DNA of 64,000 nt from Mycolicibacterium goodii (lineage in GTDB: Bacteria; Actinomycetota; Actinomycetes; Mycobacteriales; Mycobacteriaceae), in contig NZ_CP012150.1 of the NCBI RefSeq assembly GCF_001187505.1, positions 6,482,048 through 6,546,047 on the forward strand, in the 5' to 3' direction. Positions 25,226 through 34,449 of this stretch are shown here, piece after piece. Numbering within the stretch: the first letter of the stretch is position 1; each line of letters starts with the position of its first letter. The notes under the pieces are model-generated. The model saw only the letters and a list, made by a program, of their open reading frames with translations, did no database searches and was not told where the DNA came from. The position numbers and the translations under genes are program-made.

Positions 25226-26838
25226 CGTCGACCGCGACAACAGCACAGGACTGGATCGCCCACGACCCTGACCCGCAGACGGCGGCCGAGCTGAGCGCCT
25301 GCAGCCCCGAGGAACTCGACCGCAGATTCAGTCACCCGCTGACGTTCGGCACCGCGGGACTGCGCGGCCCGCTGCGCGGCGGACCCGACGGCATGAACCT
25401 CGCCGTCGTCGTGCGCGCCACGTGGGCGGTGGCGCAGGTGCTCAAACGACGTGGCCTCGGCGGTTCCCAGGTGGTGGTGGGCCGCGACGCGCGGCACAAG
25501 TCCGACGAATTCGCGCTGGCGGCCGCCGAAGTGCTTGCCGCCGAAGGCTTCGAGGTGCTGCTGATGCTCGCGGCCGTGCCCACCCCCGTCGTCGCGTTCG
25601 CGGTGCGGCACATGCCCGCTGTGGCGGGCATCCAGATCACCGCGTCGCACAACCCGAAAACCGACAACGGTTACAAGGTGTTCCTCGACGGCGGGCTGCA
25701 GATCATCTCGCCCACCGACCACGAGATCGAGGAGGCCATCAGCCGCGCACCACACGCCGACCAGATCGCCCGGGCACCGGTCACCACGGGCGGCCTGGCC
25801 CAGATCAAGGCCTACCTGGAACGCGCCGCCCGGGTGCGCCGCAAATCCGATCCGGTGCGCGTCGCGCTCACCCCGCTGCACGGTGTGGGCGGTGAATTCG
25901 CGCTCGACGCAATGGCACTGGCCGGTATCGAAGACGTGCATGTGGTCGAGGCACAGTTCAACCCCGACCCGGAATTCCCCACCGTCGAGTTCCCCAACCC
26001 CGAAGAGCCAGGCGCCACCGACGATCTGCTCACCCTGGCCGCCGAGGTCGACGCCGAGATCGCCATCGCACTGGACCCCGACGCGGACCGGTGCGCAATC
26101 GGCATCCCCACCCCCGACGGCTGGCGCATGCTTTCCGGTGACGAAACCGGTTGGCTGCTGGGCGATTACATCCTTTCGCAGATCGAACCCGGGATGGTCA
26201 GCGAGTCGACCGTGGTGGCCAGCACCGTGGTCTCGTCGCGCATGCTGGCCGCCATCGCCGCCGCGCACGGCGCTCATCATGTCGAGACACTCACGGGCTT
26301 CAAATGGCTGGCCCGCGCGGGCTCGCCGGGCAGCACCCTGGTGTACGCCTACGAGGAGGCCATCGGGCACTGCGTCGACCCGTCGGCTGTGCGCGACAAG
26401 GACGGCATCACCGCCGCGATCCTTGCCTGCGATCTCGTTGCGGCGCTGCGCTATCAGGGACGCACCATGGTCGACGCGCTCGACGACCTGGCCCGTGCAC
26501 ACGGCGTGCACGTCACGCGCGCGGTGTCGCGCCAGGTGTCCGACGCCGACGAGGCGATGCGCCGCCTGCGCGCGCAACCACCCACCGAACTCGCCGGCTT
26601 CGCCGTCGGCGTCGAGGACCTCGACGAGCGCAGCGGTCAGCAGCGCACCGACGCACTGATCTTCGCCGGTGAAGACGGCGACACCGCGATCCGGGTCGTG
26701 GTACGCCCGTCCGGCACCGAGCCGAAGCTCAAGAGCTACATCGAGGTTCGCTGCGCACCCACCGACGATCTGGCCTCCGCCAGGCAGCGCGCCAACGCCA
26801 TCGGCGACGAGTTGTGCCTGGCCGCAAAGGGCTGGTGA
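25222..26838 (+). CDS. pmmB: Phosphomannomutase / phosphoglucomutase
   Basis: 538 residues of the alpha-D-phosphohexomutase family; interconverts hexose-1- and -6-phosphates. The four signature loops are present: phosphoserine loop ITASHNPKTDNGYKVFLDGG (~residues 137-156), metal loop LDPDADRCAIG (~276-286), sugar loop EEAIGHCVDPSAVRDKDG (~376-393) and phosphate loop VVRPSGTEPKLKSYIEV. It is the counterpart of Rv3308, and starts inside the marR stop (ATGA). It may also handle ribose phosphates from deoD; that is inference. Confidence 0.93.
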   Translation: MTSTATTAQDWIAHDPDPQTAAELSACSPEELDRRFSHPLTFGTAGLRGPLRGGPDGMNLAVVVRATWAVAQVLKRRGLGGSQVVVGRDARHKSDEFALAAAEVLAAEGFEVLLMLAAVPTPVVAFAVRHMPAVAGIQITASHNPKTDNGYKVFLDGGLQIISPTDHEIEEAISRAPHADQIARAPVTTGGLAQIKAYLERAARVRRKSDPVRVALTPLHGVGGEFALDAMALAGIEDVHVVEAQFNPDPEFPTVEFPNPEEPGATDDLLTLAAEVDAEIAIALDPDADRCAIGIPTPDGWRMLSGDETGWLLGDYILSQIEPGMVSESTVVASTVVSSRMLAAIAAAHGAHHVETLTGFKWLARAGSPGSTLVYAYEEAIGHCVDPSAVRDKDGITAAILACDLVAALRYQGRTMVDALDDLARAHGVHVTRAVSRQVSDADEAMRRLRAQPPTELAGFAVGVEDLDERSGQQRTDALIFAGEDGDTAIRVVVRPSGTEPKLKSYIEVRCAPTDDLASARQRANAIGDELCLAAKGW

Positions 26839-26842
26839 GCCG

Positions 26843-27466
26843 CTAGCGGGGGCCGAACTGACGGTCGCCCGCGTCGCCGAGACCCGGCACGATGTAGGCG
26901 ATCTCGTTGAGGCCCTCGTCGACCGTCGCGGTGATCAGCCGCATGTTCGGCGCGACCGCCTCCAGCGCGGCGATGCCCTGCGGTGCGCACACCACGCACA
27001 CCGCGGTGATGTCGACGGCGTTGCGGGCCTGCAGCAGGCCGATGGTGTGGGCCATCGAACCGCCCGTCGCCAGCATCGGGTCCAGCACGAACACCGACCG
27101 GTCGCTGAGATCCTCGGGCAGCGACGCCAGATACGGCGTCGGCTGATGGGTGGTCTCGTCCCGGGCCACACCCACGAAACCCACCTGGGCCTCGGGGATC
27201 AGGGCATGCGCCTGATCGACCATGCCCAGCCCCGCGCGCAGCACCGGCACCAGCAGCGGCGGATTGGCCAACCGCGAGCCCACGGTGTCGGTGACCGGTG
27301 TGCGCACCGGGACCCGCACGGTCGGTGCGTCCCGCGTCGCCTCGTACACCAGCATCAGGGTCAGGTCCCGCAACGCGGCCCGGAAGGCCGCGTTGTCGGT
27401 GCGTTCATCCCGCAGCGTGGTCAGGCGCGCAGCAGCCAGCGGGTGGTCGACGACGCGTACATCCAT
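26843..27466 (-). CDS. upp: Uracil phosphoribosyltransferase
   Basis: 207 residues, the usual length; makes UMP from uracil and PRPP. The PRPP-binding motif is [18 protein letters not shown] (~residues 125-142), and the C-terminal uracil-binding segment is [16 protein letters not shown]. Start ATG at 27466; TAAGGT ends 6 nt upstream, pointing to a leaderless transcript. Convergent with pmmB, with only 4 bp between stops. Counterpart of Rv3309c. Confidence 0.95.
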   Translation of the reverse strand: MDVRVVDHPLAAARLTTLRDERTDNAAFRAALRDLTLMLVYEATRDAPTVRVPVRTPVTDTVGSRLANPPLLVPVLRAGLGMVDQAHALIPEAQVGFVGVARDETTHQPTPYLASLPEDLSDRSVFVLDPMLATGGSMAHTIGLLQARNAVDITAVCVVCAPQGIAALEAVAPNMRLITATVDEGLNEIAYIVPGLGDAGDRQFGPR

Positions 27467-27472
27467 GCGCCG

Positions 27473-27478
27473 ACCTTA
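27473..27478 (-). promoter_or_regulatory. Candidate -10 element of upp (leaderless)
   Basis: TAAGGT on the minus strand ends 6 nt before the upp ATG, with no Shine-Dalgarno sequence between. Same spacing as in front of lpdA and marR. Confidence 0.45.
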
Positions 27479-27520
27479 ACGTCCGGATAGCTCGGCGGTG
27501 AGCCCGGCGTTGTCCCAGAG

Positions 27521-29269
27521 ATGACCCCAGTGATGAAGCTGAACGACCCCGCCAGGCAGATCGCCACCGCAGTGCTCGTCGTCGGCACCGGCGGATCGGG
27601 ACTGCGCGCCGCGATCGAGCTGGCCGAGCACGGAGTCGACGTGCTGGTCGTCGGCAAACGTCCCAAGGCCGATGCGCACACCACGCTCGCCGCGGGCGGC
27701 ATCAACGCGGCACTGGCCACGATGGACCCCGAGGACAGCTGGCAGCAGCACGCGGCCGACACCATCACCGAGAGCTATCTGCTCGCCGATCCGGTGACGG
27801 TGCAGACCGTGACCGAGCACGCCGCGGAGTCGATTGCCGACCTGGAGCGCTGGGGCATGGCGTTCGCGCGGGAACGCGACGGCCGCATCTCACAGCGCTT
27901 CTTCGGGGCCCACACCTACCGGCGGACCGCGTTCGCCGGTGACTACACCGGGCTGGAACTGCAACGCACCCTGGTCGGACGCGCCGCCGAACTCGACGTT
28001 CCGGTACTCGATTTCGTGTACATCACCCGGCTGCTGGTGCGCGACAACGTGGTATTCGGCGCGTACGGCTTCGATCTGCGCGACGGTACCCGCTACACCA
28101 TCCACGCCGACGCGGTGATCCTCGCGTGCGGCGGCCACACCCGCATCTGGCGGCACACCTCGTCGCGGCGCGACGAGAACACCGGCGACGCGTTCCGGTT
28201 GGCCGTCCAGGCCGGCGGCCGCGTCCGCGATCCCGAGCTGGTGCAGTTCCACCCGTCGGGCCTGCTGGAACCGGAAGATTCGGCGGGAACCCTGGTTTCG
28301 GAAGCCGCCCGCGGTGAGGGCGGCATCCTGCGCAACGCACTCGGCGAACGCTTCATGGAACGCTACGACCCCGAGCGGATGGAACTGTCGACGCGTGACC
28401 GGGTGGCGCTGGCGGCCTACACCGAGATCAAGGCCGGGCGCGGCACCCCGCGTGGCGGCGTGTGGCTCGACGTGTCCCACCTGCCCCGCACGCAGATCAT
28501 GCAGCGGCTGCCGCGGGTCTACGCCACGCTCATGGAGTTGCAGTTGCTCGACATCACCACCACGCCGATCGAGATCGCCCCGACCGCGCACTACTCGATG
28601 GGCGGGGTGTGGGTGCGCGCCGAGGACCACAGCACCGACGTGGTGGGGCTGTACGCGGTCGGTGAGGCCGCCAGCGGTCTGCACGGGGCCAACCGGCTCG
28701 GCGGCAACTCGCTGATCGAACTGCTGGTGTACGGCAAGATCGTGGGCCGGGCCGCCGCGGCGTACTCCAGTCGGCTGCTCGCCCATCAACGTTGTCCCGC
28801 AGCGATATCGGATGCCCGGGAGGAGATCGACGAGATGCTGTGCGCCCGCGGCTCCCAGACCGTGCGTTATCTGCAGCGCTCGGTGCGCAACCTCATGACC
28901 GAGCACGCCGGCGTGATCCGCGACGAGACCGGCCTGCGTACCGGGCTGCAGAAACTCGACGACATCGAGGCCCAGCTGTCCGACATCGCGGTCCATCCCG
29001 ACATCGCGGGATTCCACGACCTCGCGCATGCATTCGATCTGAAGTCCGGAATCCTCGCGGCGCGTGCGACGCTGGAGGCCGCGCTGGAGCGCCGGGAGAG
29101 CAGGGGGTGCCACAACCGGTCCGATCACCCCGAGGTCGACGAGTCGTTGCGGGTCAACCTGGTGTGGTCGGGACCGGGCCGGATCGAGCGCGAGGCGATC
29201 GGCGAGATCCCCGATGACATCGCCGAACGCATGCGGGAGGTGTCGTCGGCAGGCAAGCTTGTCGAATAG
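27521..29269 (+). CDS. SdhA/FrdA/L-aspartate-oxidase-like flavoprotein (orphan)
   Basis: 582 residues. The N-terminal FAD motif is VLVVGTGGSGLRAAIELAEHG, followed by DAHTTLAAGGINAAL, in which the His corresponds to the flavin-linked His of SdhA. Substrate-site motifs of fumarate reductase/succinate dehydrogenase flavoproteins follow: HPSGLLEPED, SEAARGEGGILRN, GERFMERYDP, APTAHYSMGGVWV and GANRLGGNSLIELLVYG. The C-terminal helical domain is present. No iron-sulfur or membrane subunit gene is adjacent, unlike sdhCDAB at 61-64 kb, so it may be a soluble oxidase such as NadB or a fumarate-reductase-like enzyme. Substrate not assigned. The true start could also be ATG 27533. Confidence 0.82.
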   Translation: MTPVMKLNDPARQIATAVLVVGTGGSGLRAAIELAEHGVDVLVVGKRPKADAHTTLAAGGINAALATMDPEDSWQQHAADTITESYLLADPVTVQTVTEHAAESIADLERWGMAFARERDGRISQRFFGAHTYRRTAFAGDYTGLELQRTLVGRAAELDVPVLDFVYITRLLVRDNVVFGAYGFDLRDGTRYTIHADAVILACGGHTRIWRHTSSRRDENTGDAFRLAVQAGGRVRDPELVQFHPSGLLEPEDSAGTLVSEAARGEGGILRNALGERFMERYDPERMELSTRDRVALAAYTEIKAGRGTPRGGVWLDVSHLPRTQIMQRLPRVYATLMELQLLDITTTPIEIAPTAHYSMGGVWVRAEDHSTDVVGLYAVGEAASGLHGANRLGGNSLIELLVYGKIVGRAAAAYSSRLLAHQRCPAAISDAREEIDEMLCARGSQTVRYLQRSVRNLMTEHAGVIRDETGLRTGLQKLDDIEAQLSDIAVHPDIAGFHDLAHAFDLKSGILAARATLEAALERRESRGCHNRSDHPEVDESLRVNLVWSGPGRIEREAIGEIPDDIAERMREVSSAGKLVE

Positions 29270-29273
29270 CCGA

Positions 29274-30167
29274 TCACCGCTGCTGCGCCGCAGCGATTTT
29301 CATCAGCTTGTCGGGCGCGAGTACCCACAACACTTGGTCGATCGCACCTTCGGACGCGGCGATCGTGAGAAACGCTGCCGCCGAACCGTTGTGCTGGATG
29401 AGCACCGCGGGCCTGCCGTTGGCGGTGATCCACCGCAGCGTGGTGCCCGGCCACAACCGGTTCCGGAACGCCCGGACGAACTTGGCGACCGTCGTACGCC
29501 CGGCCACCGGGATCTGCGCCGCGTTGCGTGCCCCGTTGCCGTCGGTGTAACTGACGACGTCCTCGGCGAGGATCTCTTCGAGTGCGTCGAGGTCACCACT
29601 GCGGGCCGCGTTGACGAACGCCCGCAACAGCCGGTCCTGGTCGGCATCGGACACCGGGGACACCCGCCGCGTCGTGAGGCGTTTGCGGGCGCGGCTCACC
29701 AGTTGCCTGGCGTTGGGCACCGACACCCCGACCGTCTCGGCGATCTGCTCGTACGGATAGTCGAACGCCTCCCGCAGGATGTAGGCGGCGCGTTCCGGCG
29801 GCGCGAGCCGTTCCAGCAGCATCAGCGTGGCGAGTTCGAGTGCCGCACCGCGCTCGGCGCCAAGCGCCGGGTCGGCGGTGGTGTCGACCGGTTCGGGAAG
29901 CCACGGTCCGATGTAGGTCTCGTGGCGAGCCCGGGCGGACTGCACCACGTTCAGGCAGATCCGCGTCACGATCGTCATCAGGAACGACGCCGGATCGGTC
30001 ACCGCGGCACGGTCGGCGTCCTGCCACCGCAACCAGGTTTCCTGCACGGCGTCCTCGGCCTCGGCGACGGTGCCCATCATCCGGTAGGCGACACCGAACA
30101 GACGCGGTCGCACCCGCGAGAAGACCGCCTCCGCCTCGGGGAGATCCGTCCACGCCGGATTCGCCAT
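29274..30167 (-). CDS. ECF41-type RNA polymerase sigma factor (SigJ-like) with SnoaL-like C-terminal domain
   Basis: 297 residues. Sigma region 2 is at ~12-75 (RPRLFGVAYRMMGTVAEAEDAVQETWLRW), followed by a linker with WLPEP at residues 89-93, a hallmark of ECF41 factors, and then region 4 (ILREAFDYPYEQIAETVGVSVPNARQLVSRARKRL, in part) at ~140-175. A SnoaL/NTF2-like extension of ~110 residues follows, with DGNGAR in place of the usual DGGGK motif. In ECF41 factors this extension regulates activity, so no anti-sigma gene is needed and none is present. A matching promoter lies upstream of the divergent regulator gene. Confidence 0.88.
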   Translation of the reverse strand: MANPAWTDLPEAEAVFSRVRPRLFGVAYRMMGTVAEAEDAVQETWLRWQDADRAAVTDPASFLMTIVTRICLNVVQSARARHETYIGPWLPEPVDTTADPALGAERGAALELATLMLLERLAPPERAAYILREAFDYPYEQIAETVGVSVPNARQLVSRARKRLTTRRVSPVSDADQDRLLRAFVNAARSGDLDALEEILAEDVVSYTDGNGARNAAQIPVAGRTTVAKFVRAFRNRLWPGTTLRWITANGRPAVLIQHNGSAAAFLTIAASEGAIDQVLWVLAPDKLMKIAAAQQR

Positions 30168-30236
30168 GGCCGCAAGTCAAACACACCCGGCTGGATGGCC
30201 GCTGCGAGTGCCGTGACGCACCCCACTGTCGGCACC

Positions 30237-30263
30237 TGTCACAGACCACCGGGCCGTCTTGTC
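30237..30263 (+). promoter_or_regulatory. Candidate ECF41-dependent promoter
   Basis: TGTCACA (30237-30243), a 16-bp spacer and TGTC (30260-30263). The known ECF41 promoter is TGTCACA, 16 bp, CGTC, so only one base differs. It points at the LuxR-type gene and would start transcription near 30270. It lies in the gap divergent from the ECF41 gene. Confidence 0.55.
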
Positions 30264-30293
30264 TACCTGATGACACGGAAGGTGGGACAACGG

Positions 30294-33050
30294 ATGAGAC
30301 GAGACGGCACGCGGCACCTGGTGGGACGGGCCACGGAACGCGGCGCGCTGCGACAGGTGTGTGCCGATCTGCGGGCCGGAACCGGCCGGGCCCTGGTGTT
30401 GCGCGGTGAACCCGGGATCGGCAAGACCGCGCTGCTCGATTTCATGGTCGACGAGTGTGCTGCCGATCTGCGCGTGGTGCGTATCACCGGGGTCGAATCC
30501 GACATGGACCTCGTCTATGCCGGTCTGCAGCAACTGTGCGCTCCGTTCACGCAGCACCTGCCGCGTTTGCCCGCGCTGCAGCGGCAGGCGTTGACCGTCG
30601 CCTTCGGCCTGGGGACCGGTGCGCAACCGGACCGCTTCCTGGTGGGGCTGGCGGTGCTCGAACTCCTGACGGCCGCGGCGGCCGAGAAACCCGTGCTGTG
30701 CATCGTCGACGACGCCCACCGGGTCGATCCGGCGTCGCTGCAGGCGCTGGCGTTTCTGGCGCGTCGGCTTCCGGATGCGCCGCTGGGCTTGCTGTTCGGG
30801 GTGCGCGGCACGACCGACCTGCCGGGTCTGCCCGAACTGACGGTCGATCGGCTGAGCAGCACCGAGGCCGGTGAGTTGTTCGACGCGCTGGTGCCGGGGC
30901 GCATCGACCCACGGGTGCGTGACCGGATCGTCGGCGAGACCCGCGGCAATCCCCGGGCCCTGCACGCCCTGCCCGCGTCGTTCTCCGCCGCCGAGATGGC
31001 GGGCGGTTTCGTCAACCCGCGGATCCGGATCGACCTGACCCATCCCGGTGTGGTCTCGGAGTTCGCCGAACCGACCCGGCGGCTGCTGCTGGCCGCCGCA
31101 ACCGAACCGACCGGCGATCCGTTGCTGCTCATGCGCGCGGCGGAGATCCTGGCAATCCCGTTGCCCGCCATCGCGCCGGCCGAGGCCGCCGGTCTGGTCG
31201 AGATGGGGCCGCGCGTGTGGTTCCGCGATCCCTACTTGCGGACGGTGATCTACCGGACCGCGCCCCTCGAGGAACGCCGCGTGGTGCACCGTGCCCTCGC
31301 CGAAGCCACTGACGGAGCCTCGGATCCGGCCCGGCGAGCCTGGCACGCCGCCAATGCCGCGTCCGGACCCGACGAGTCGGTGGCCACCCAACTGCACGAC
31401 GCCGTGGTGTCCGCGCACGCCGCAGGCGGCATCGTCGCCGCGGCGGCGTTCTGGGAGCGTGCCACCACCCTGACGGCCGATCCGGCCCGCCGCGGCGGCC
31501 GGGCACTCGCGGCCGCCGAAGCGAAATATCTTGCCGGTGCGAGCACTGCGGCGGTCGATCTGCTCGGCATCGCCGAGGCCGGGATTCTCGGTGATCTCGA
31601 GCGGGCGCGGGCGGCGCGGTTGCGCATCCTGCTGTGCCATGACCGCGGGACCGCGGGCCGGCTCGGCACGGAATCGGCCGTGGCGCTGCTCGACATCGCG
31701 CGCGCGCTCACCGCTGTCGACGCCCGAGCGGCCTGCGCCACCCATCTGGACGCACTCGCGGTCGCGATATCGGCGGGCCGACATGGTGAGGCCCATGTCC
31801 TCAAGGAAGCCGCCGATCACGCTCGGTCTGCTGCCGATCACGCTCCGGATCCGCAGCAGCCCACCGACCTGCTGCTCGACGGTCTGGCGACACGGATCGC
31901 GTGTGGGCCGTCGGCGATACCGGCGCTGCGAGGCGCCCTCGACGCACCGTTGTCCGTGTCATGGCCGGGGTCATGGCCGGGGTCATGGCCGACGCTTCCG
32001 ATGCTGCTGCAGGTCGCTGCCCTGGAGTGCTGGGACGACGACGCGTGGCATGCGGTGTCCACGGTGTTGCTGGACCAGGTCACCGATGACGGTGCGCTCG
32101 GTATGCTGCCCGACGCGCTCGACCTGCGCGCCGGTCTGCACATCCACAGCGGCGAGTTCGATTCTGCCGAAGAGCTTCTCGCCGGGTCGTCGCGCCGGGG
32201 ACTGCAGGCCGCGGTGCTGGCCGCGTGGCGCGGTGACGCCGCTGGGACCACACGCCTGGTCGAGGCCGTCACCGCGCACGGTCGCGGAGCGGGTCGCGCG
32301 GCAGGTGCGGCCGGGTATGCCGTGGCGGTGCTCAACAACGGGCTCGGACTCTACGAACAGGCGTTCGCCGCGGCCCAGCAGGCCTGCGAGTACGAGGATC
32401 TCGGGTTCTACGGCGGCACCCTCGTCGAGCTGATCGAGGCGGGCACGCGGTGCGGCCAGCGCGACTCGGCAGCCGAGGCCCTGCATCTGCTCGAGGAGCG
32501 GACGTCAGCGGCCGCGACCACATGGGCCGCCGCCGCGCTGGCCGGCGGCCGGGCACTGCTGTCAGGTCGCGGACGCGCCGAACGTCTGCACAAGGAGTCG
32601 ATCGACCACTACGAGCGCACCCGGCTGACAGTGCAGGCCGCGCGGGCCAGGTTGCGGTACGGCGAGTGGCTGCGTCGCGCCAACCGACGGCCCGACGCGG
32701 TCCGCCAGCTCACCGCCGCCCACGAGGTGTTCCACCGGGTGGGCGCGCGGGCGTTCGCCGAGCGGGCGCGCCGCGAACTGGTCGCGGCGGGCCGCAAGAC
32801 CCGCGCGGTGCCGGGCCGCCCCGGTGAGCAGCTCACCGCGCAGGAGGCCCAGATCGCCGGGCTCGCGGCGCGGGGCCTGACCAACCAGGAGATCGGCGCG
32901 CAGCTGTTCATCAGCCCCCACACCGTGGAATGGCATCTGCGCAAGGTGTTCGTCAAGCTCGGCATCACCTCACGCAGGCAGCTGCGCAGCCAGGGACCAC
33001 GAACCACGGGTTTTCAAGGGTCCGCCACCGGCCCCGGTGGACAAGCCTGA
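30294..33050 (+). CDS. Large ATP-binding LuxR-family transcriptional regulator
   Basis: About 918 residues. The N-terminal AAA/STAND ATPase starts LVGRATERGALRQV, with Walker A LRGEPGIGKTALLDF (~residue 35) and Walker B VLCIVDDAHRVD (~133). A long Ala-rich helical region of TPR-like repeats follows. The C-terminal LuxR helix-turn-helix is LTAQEAQIAGLAARGLTNQEIG and SPHTVEWHLRKVFVKLGI (in part). A duplicated WPGSWPGSWP stretch at ~residue 555 comes from a 12-bp direct repeat near 31962-31985. The start at ATG 30294 has GGTGGG upstream; ATG 30270 is an alternative and would be leaderless from the ECF41-type promoter. Target genes unknown; the neighbouring sigma/SDR operon is a candidate. Confidence 0.85.
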   Translation: MRRDGTRHLVGRATERGALRQVCADLRAGTGRALVLRGEPGIGKTALLDFMVDECAADLRVVRITGVESDMDLVYAGLQQLCAPFTQHLPRLPALQRQALTVAFGLGTGAQPDRFLVGLAVLELLTAAAAEKPVLCIVDDAHRVDPASLQALAFLARRLPDAPLGLLFGVRGTTDLPGLPELTVDRLSSTEAGELFDALVPGRIDPRVRDRIVGETRGNPRALHALPASFSAAEMAGGFVNPRIRIDLTHPGVVSEFAEPTRRLLLAAATEPTGDPLLLMRAAEILAIPLPAIAPAEAAGLVEMGPRVWFRDPYLRTVIYRTAPLEERRVVHRALAEATDGASDPARRAWHAANAASGPDESVATQLHDAVVSAHAAGGIVAAAAFWERATTLTADPARRGGRALAAAEAKYLAGASTAAVDLLGIAEAGILGDLERARAARLRILLCHDRGTAGRLGTESAVALLDIARALTAVDARAACATHLDALAVAISAGRHGEAHVLKEAADHARSAADHAPDPQQPTDLLLDGLATRIACGPSAIPALRGALDAPLSVSWPGSWPGSWPTLPMLLQVAALECWDDDAWHAVSTVLLDQVTDDGALGMLPDALDLRAGLHIHSGEFDSAEELLAGSSRRGLQAAVLAAWRGDAAGTTRLVEAVTAHGRGAGRAAGAAGYAVAVLNNGLGLYEQAFAAAQQACEYEDLGFYGGTLVELIEAGTRCGQRDSAAEALHLLEERTSAAATTWAAAALAGGRALLSGRGRAERLHKESIDHYERTRLTVQAARARLRYGEWLRRANRRPDAVRQLTAAHEVFHRVGARAFAERARRELVAAGRKTRAVPGRPGEQLTAQEAQIAGLAARGLTNQEIGAQLFISPHTVEWHLRKVFVKLGITSRRQLRSQGPRTTGFQGSATGPGGQA

Positions 33051-33098
33051 AAAGGCAGTCCCAGAAAGCACTGCACACGAGCGAGATCGGGGATACCC

Positions 33099-33698
33099 AT
33101 GACCTTGGCACCGGACCTGGAATCGGATGCCGAACTTGCCGCGCGGTTCATCCGCGACGCCATGCCGTACCGGCCCGCGCTGCTGCACACCGCGCGCAGG
33201 CTGGCCCGCACCGAGGCCGACGCCGAGGACCTGGTGCAGGACGCACTGATGAACGCCTACGTCGGGTTCCGCAGATTCCGGCCCGGCACCAACCTGCGCG
33301 CCTGGCTGTTCCGCATCATGCACAACCGGTGGATCAGCACGTACCGCATGACGCAGCGACGGCCGAACACCTTCTGTGTCGACGAGCTCACCGATGGTGA
33401 TCTCGCGGCATACGCACTGCACTCGACGGCCGGATGGCGTTCGGCCGAGGACGAGGCGCTCGACACGATTCCCGACATACACCTGCGCACCGCGCTGGAC
33501 GCATTGCCGGAAGGGTTCAGGACCGTGCTGTACTACGCCGACGTCGAAGGGTTCACCTATGCCGAAACCGCTGTGCTGATGGGGATTCCGGTGGGCACCG
33601 TGATGTCGCGGATCGCCAGGGCCCGCCAACGGTTGCGCGCCGCACTCAGCACCGAACAAACCGACACCATGCAGGCGCCCGCGGAATGCGCCGCCTGA
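33099..33698 (+). CDS. ECF sigma factor, SigH/RpoE-like
   Basis: 199 residues resembling mycobacterial SigH. Region 2 is at ~10-80 (RLARTEADAEDLVQDALMNAYVGFRRFRPGTNLRAWLFRI, in part) and region 4 at ~130-185 (LPEGFRTVLYYADVEGFTYAETAVLMGIPVGTVMSRI, in part). SigH is normally encoded beside its anti-sigma factor RshA; no such zinc-binding gene is present here, so control may be transcriptional. It starts 48 bp after the LuxR gene and leads an operon with an SDR and a cupin gene. The native stimulus is unknown. Confidence 0.88.
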   Translation: MTLAPDLESDAELAARFIRDAMPYRPALLHTARRLARTEADAEDLVQDALMNAYVGFRRFRPGTNLRAWLFRIMHNRWISTYRMTQRRPNTFCVDELTDGDLAAYALHSTAGWRSAEDEALDTIPDIHLRTALDALPEGFRTVLYYADVEGFTYAETAVLMGIPVGTVMSRIARARQRLRAALSTEQTDTMQAPAECAA

Positions 33699-33714
33699 TC
33701 CACGGAAGGAAATG

Positions 33715-34437
33715 ATGGAACTCAGCGGTTATCACGCATTGGTCACCGGAGGCACGGCAGGCATCGGCCTGGCGTGCGCGGACCTGCTGGCCCGGGAGGG
33801 CGCACAGGTGACCATCACCGGCCGCAATGCCGAGCGAGGCGCGGCCGCGGCCGCCGGACTCGGGGCGAACGTACGGTTCGTGCAGGCCGACCTGTCCGAT
33901 CTGCGGTCCGTCAAAGCCCTTGCCGAGCAGTGCGATTCGTCCGACATCGTGGTCAACAACGCGGCGAGCTTCCCGGGTGCGCTCACCGTCGAGCAGGACA
34001 TCGCCTCCTACGAGCGTACCTTCGACACCAATGTGCGTGGCACCTATTTCCTGGTGGCGCAACTGGTTCGGAGTATGTTCGCGCGCGGGCGCGGCAGCAT
34101 CGTCAACGTCACGTCGATGGTCGCCTCCAAGGGCGTCGCGGGAGCGTCGACCTACAGCGCGTCCAAAGCCGCCGTCGAATCCCTCACCCGCACCTGGGCC
34201 GCCGAGTTCGGACCGCGCGGGGTCCGGGTCAACAGCGTCGCGCCCGGCCCGACCCGCACCGAGGGTGTCGAAGCCGAATGGGGCGACACCAACGAGCAAT
34301 TGGGCAAGGCACTGCCCCTTGGCCGCACCGCACGGCCGGAGGAGATCGCGCACGCGGTGCTGTTCCTGTGCTCACCACGCGCGAGCTTCATCACCGGGTC
34401 AACCCTGCACGCCGACGGCGGCGGCGCGGCCGTTTGA
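33715..34437 (+). CDS. Short-chain dehydrogenase/reductase
   Basis: 240 residues of the classical SDR family. The NAD(P)-binding motif is VTGGTAGIGLACA (TGxxxGIG), followed by NNAAS, catalytic Ser in VNVTSMVASKG and YxxxK as YSASKAAVE, and the C-terminal NSVAPGPTRTEG and GSTLHADGG. An alternative in-frame ATG 3 nt upstream (33712) lies too close to the GGAAGGA site. It follows the ECF sigma gene by 16 bp and overlaps no other gene; probably a target or accessory of that sigma factor. Substrate unknown. Confidence 0.88.
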   Translation: MELSGYHALVTGGTAGIGLACADLLAREGAQVTITGRNAERGAAAAAGLGANVRFVQADLSDLRSVKALAEQCDSSDIVVNNAASFPGALTVEQDIASYERTFDTNVRGTYFLVAQLVRSMFARGRGSIVNVTSMVASKGVAGASTYSASKAAVESLTRTWAAEFGPRGVRVNSVAPGPTRTEGVEAEWGDTNEQLGKALPLGRTARPEEIAHAVLFLCSPRASFITGSTLHADGGGAAV

Positions 34438-34449
34438 GAGGAAACCACC

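Noticed and set aside
33025..33040. Inverted repeat CCACCGG/CCGGTGG near the end of the LuxR gene
   Set aside because: Short, inside the coding sequence and expected by chance at this GC content; not called as terminator.
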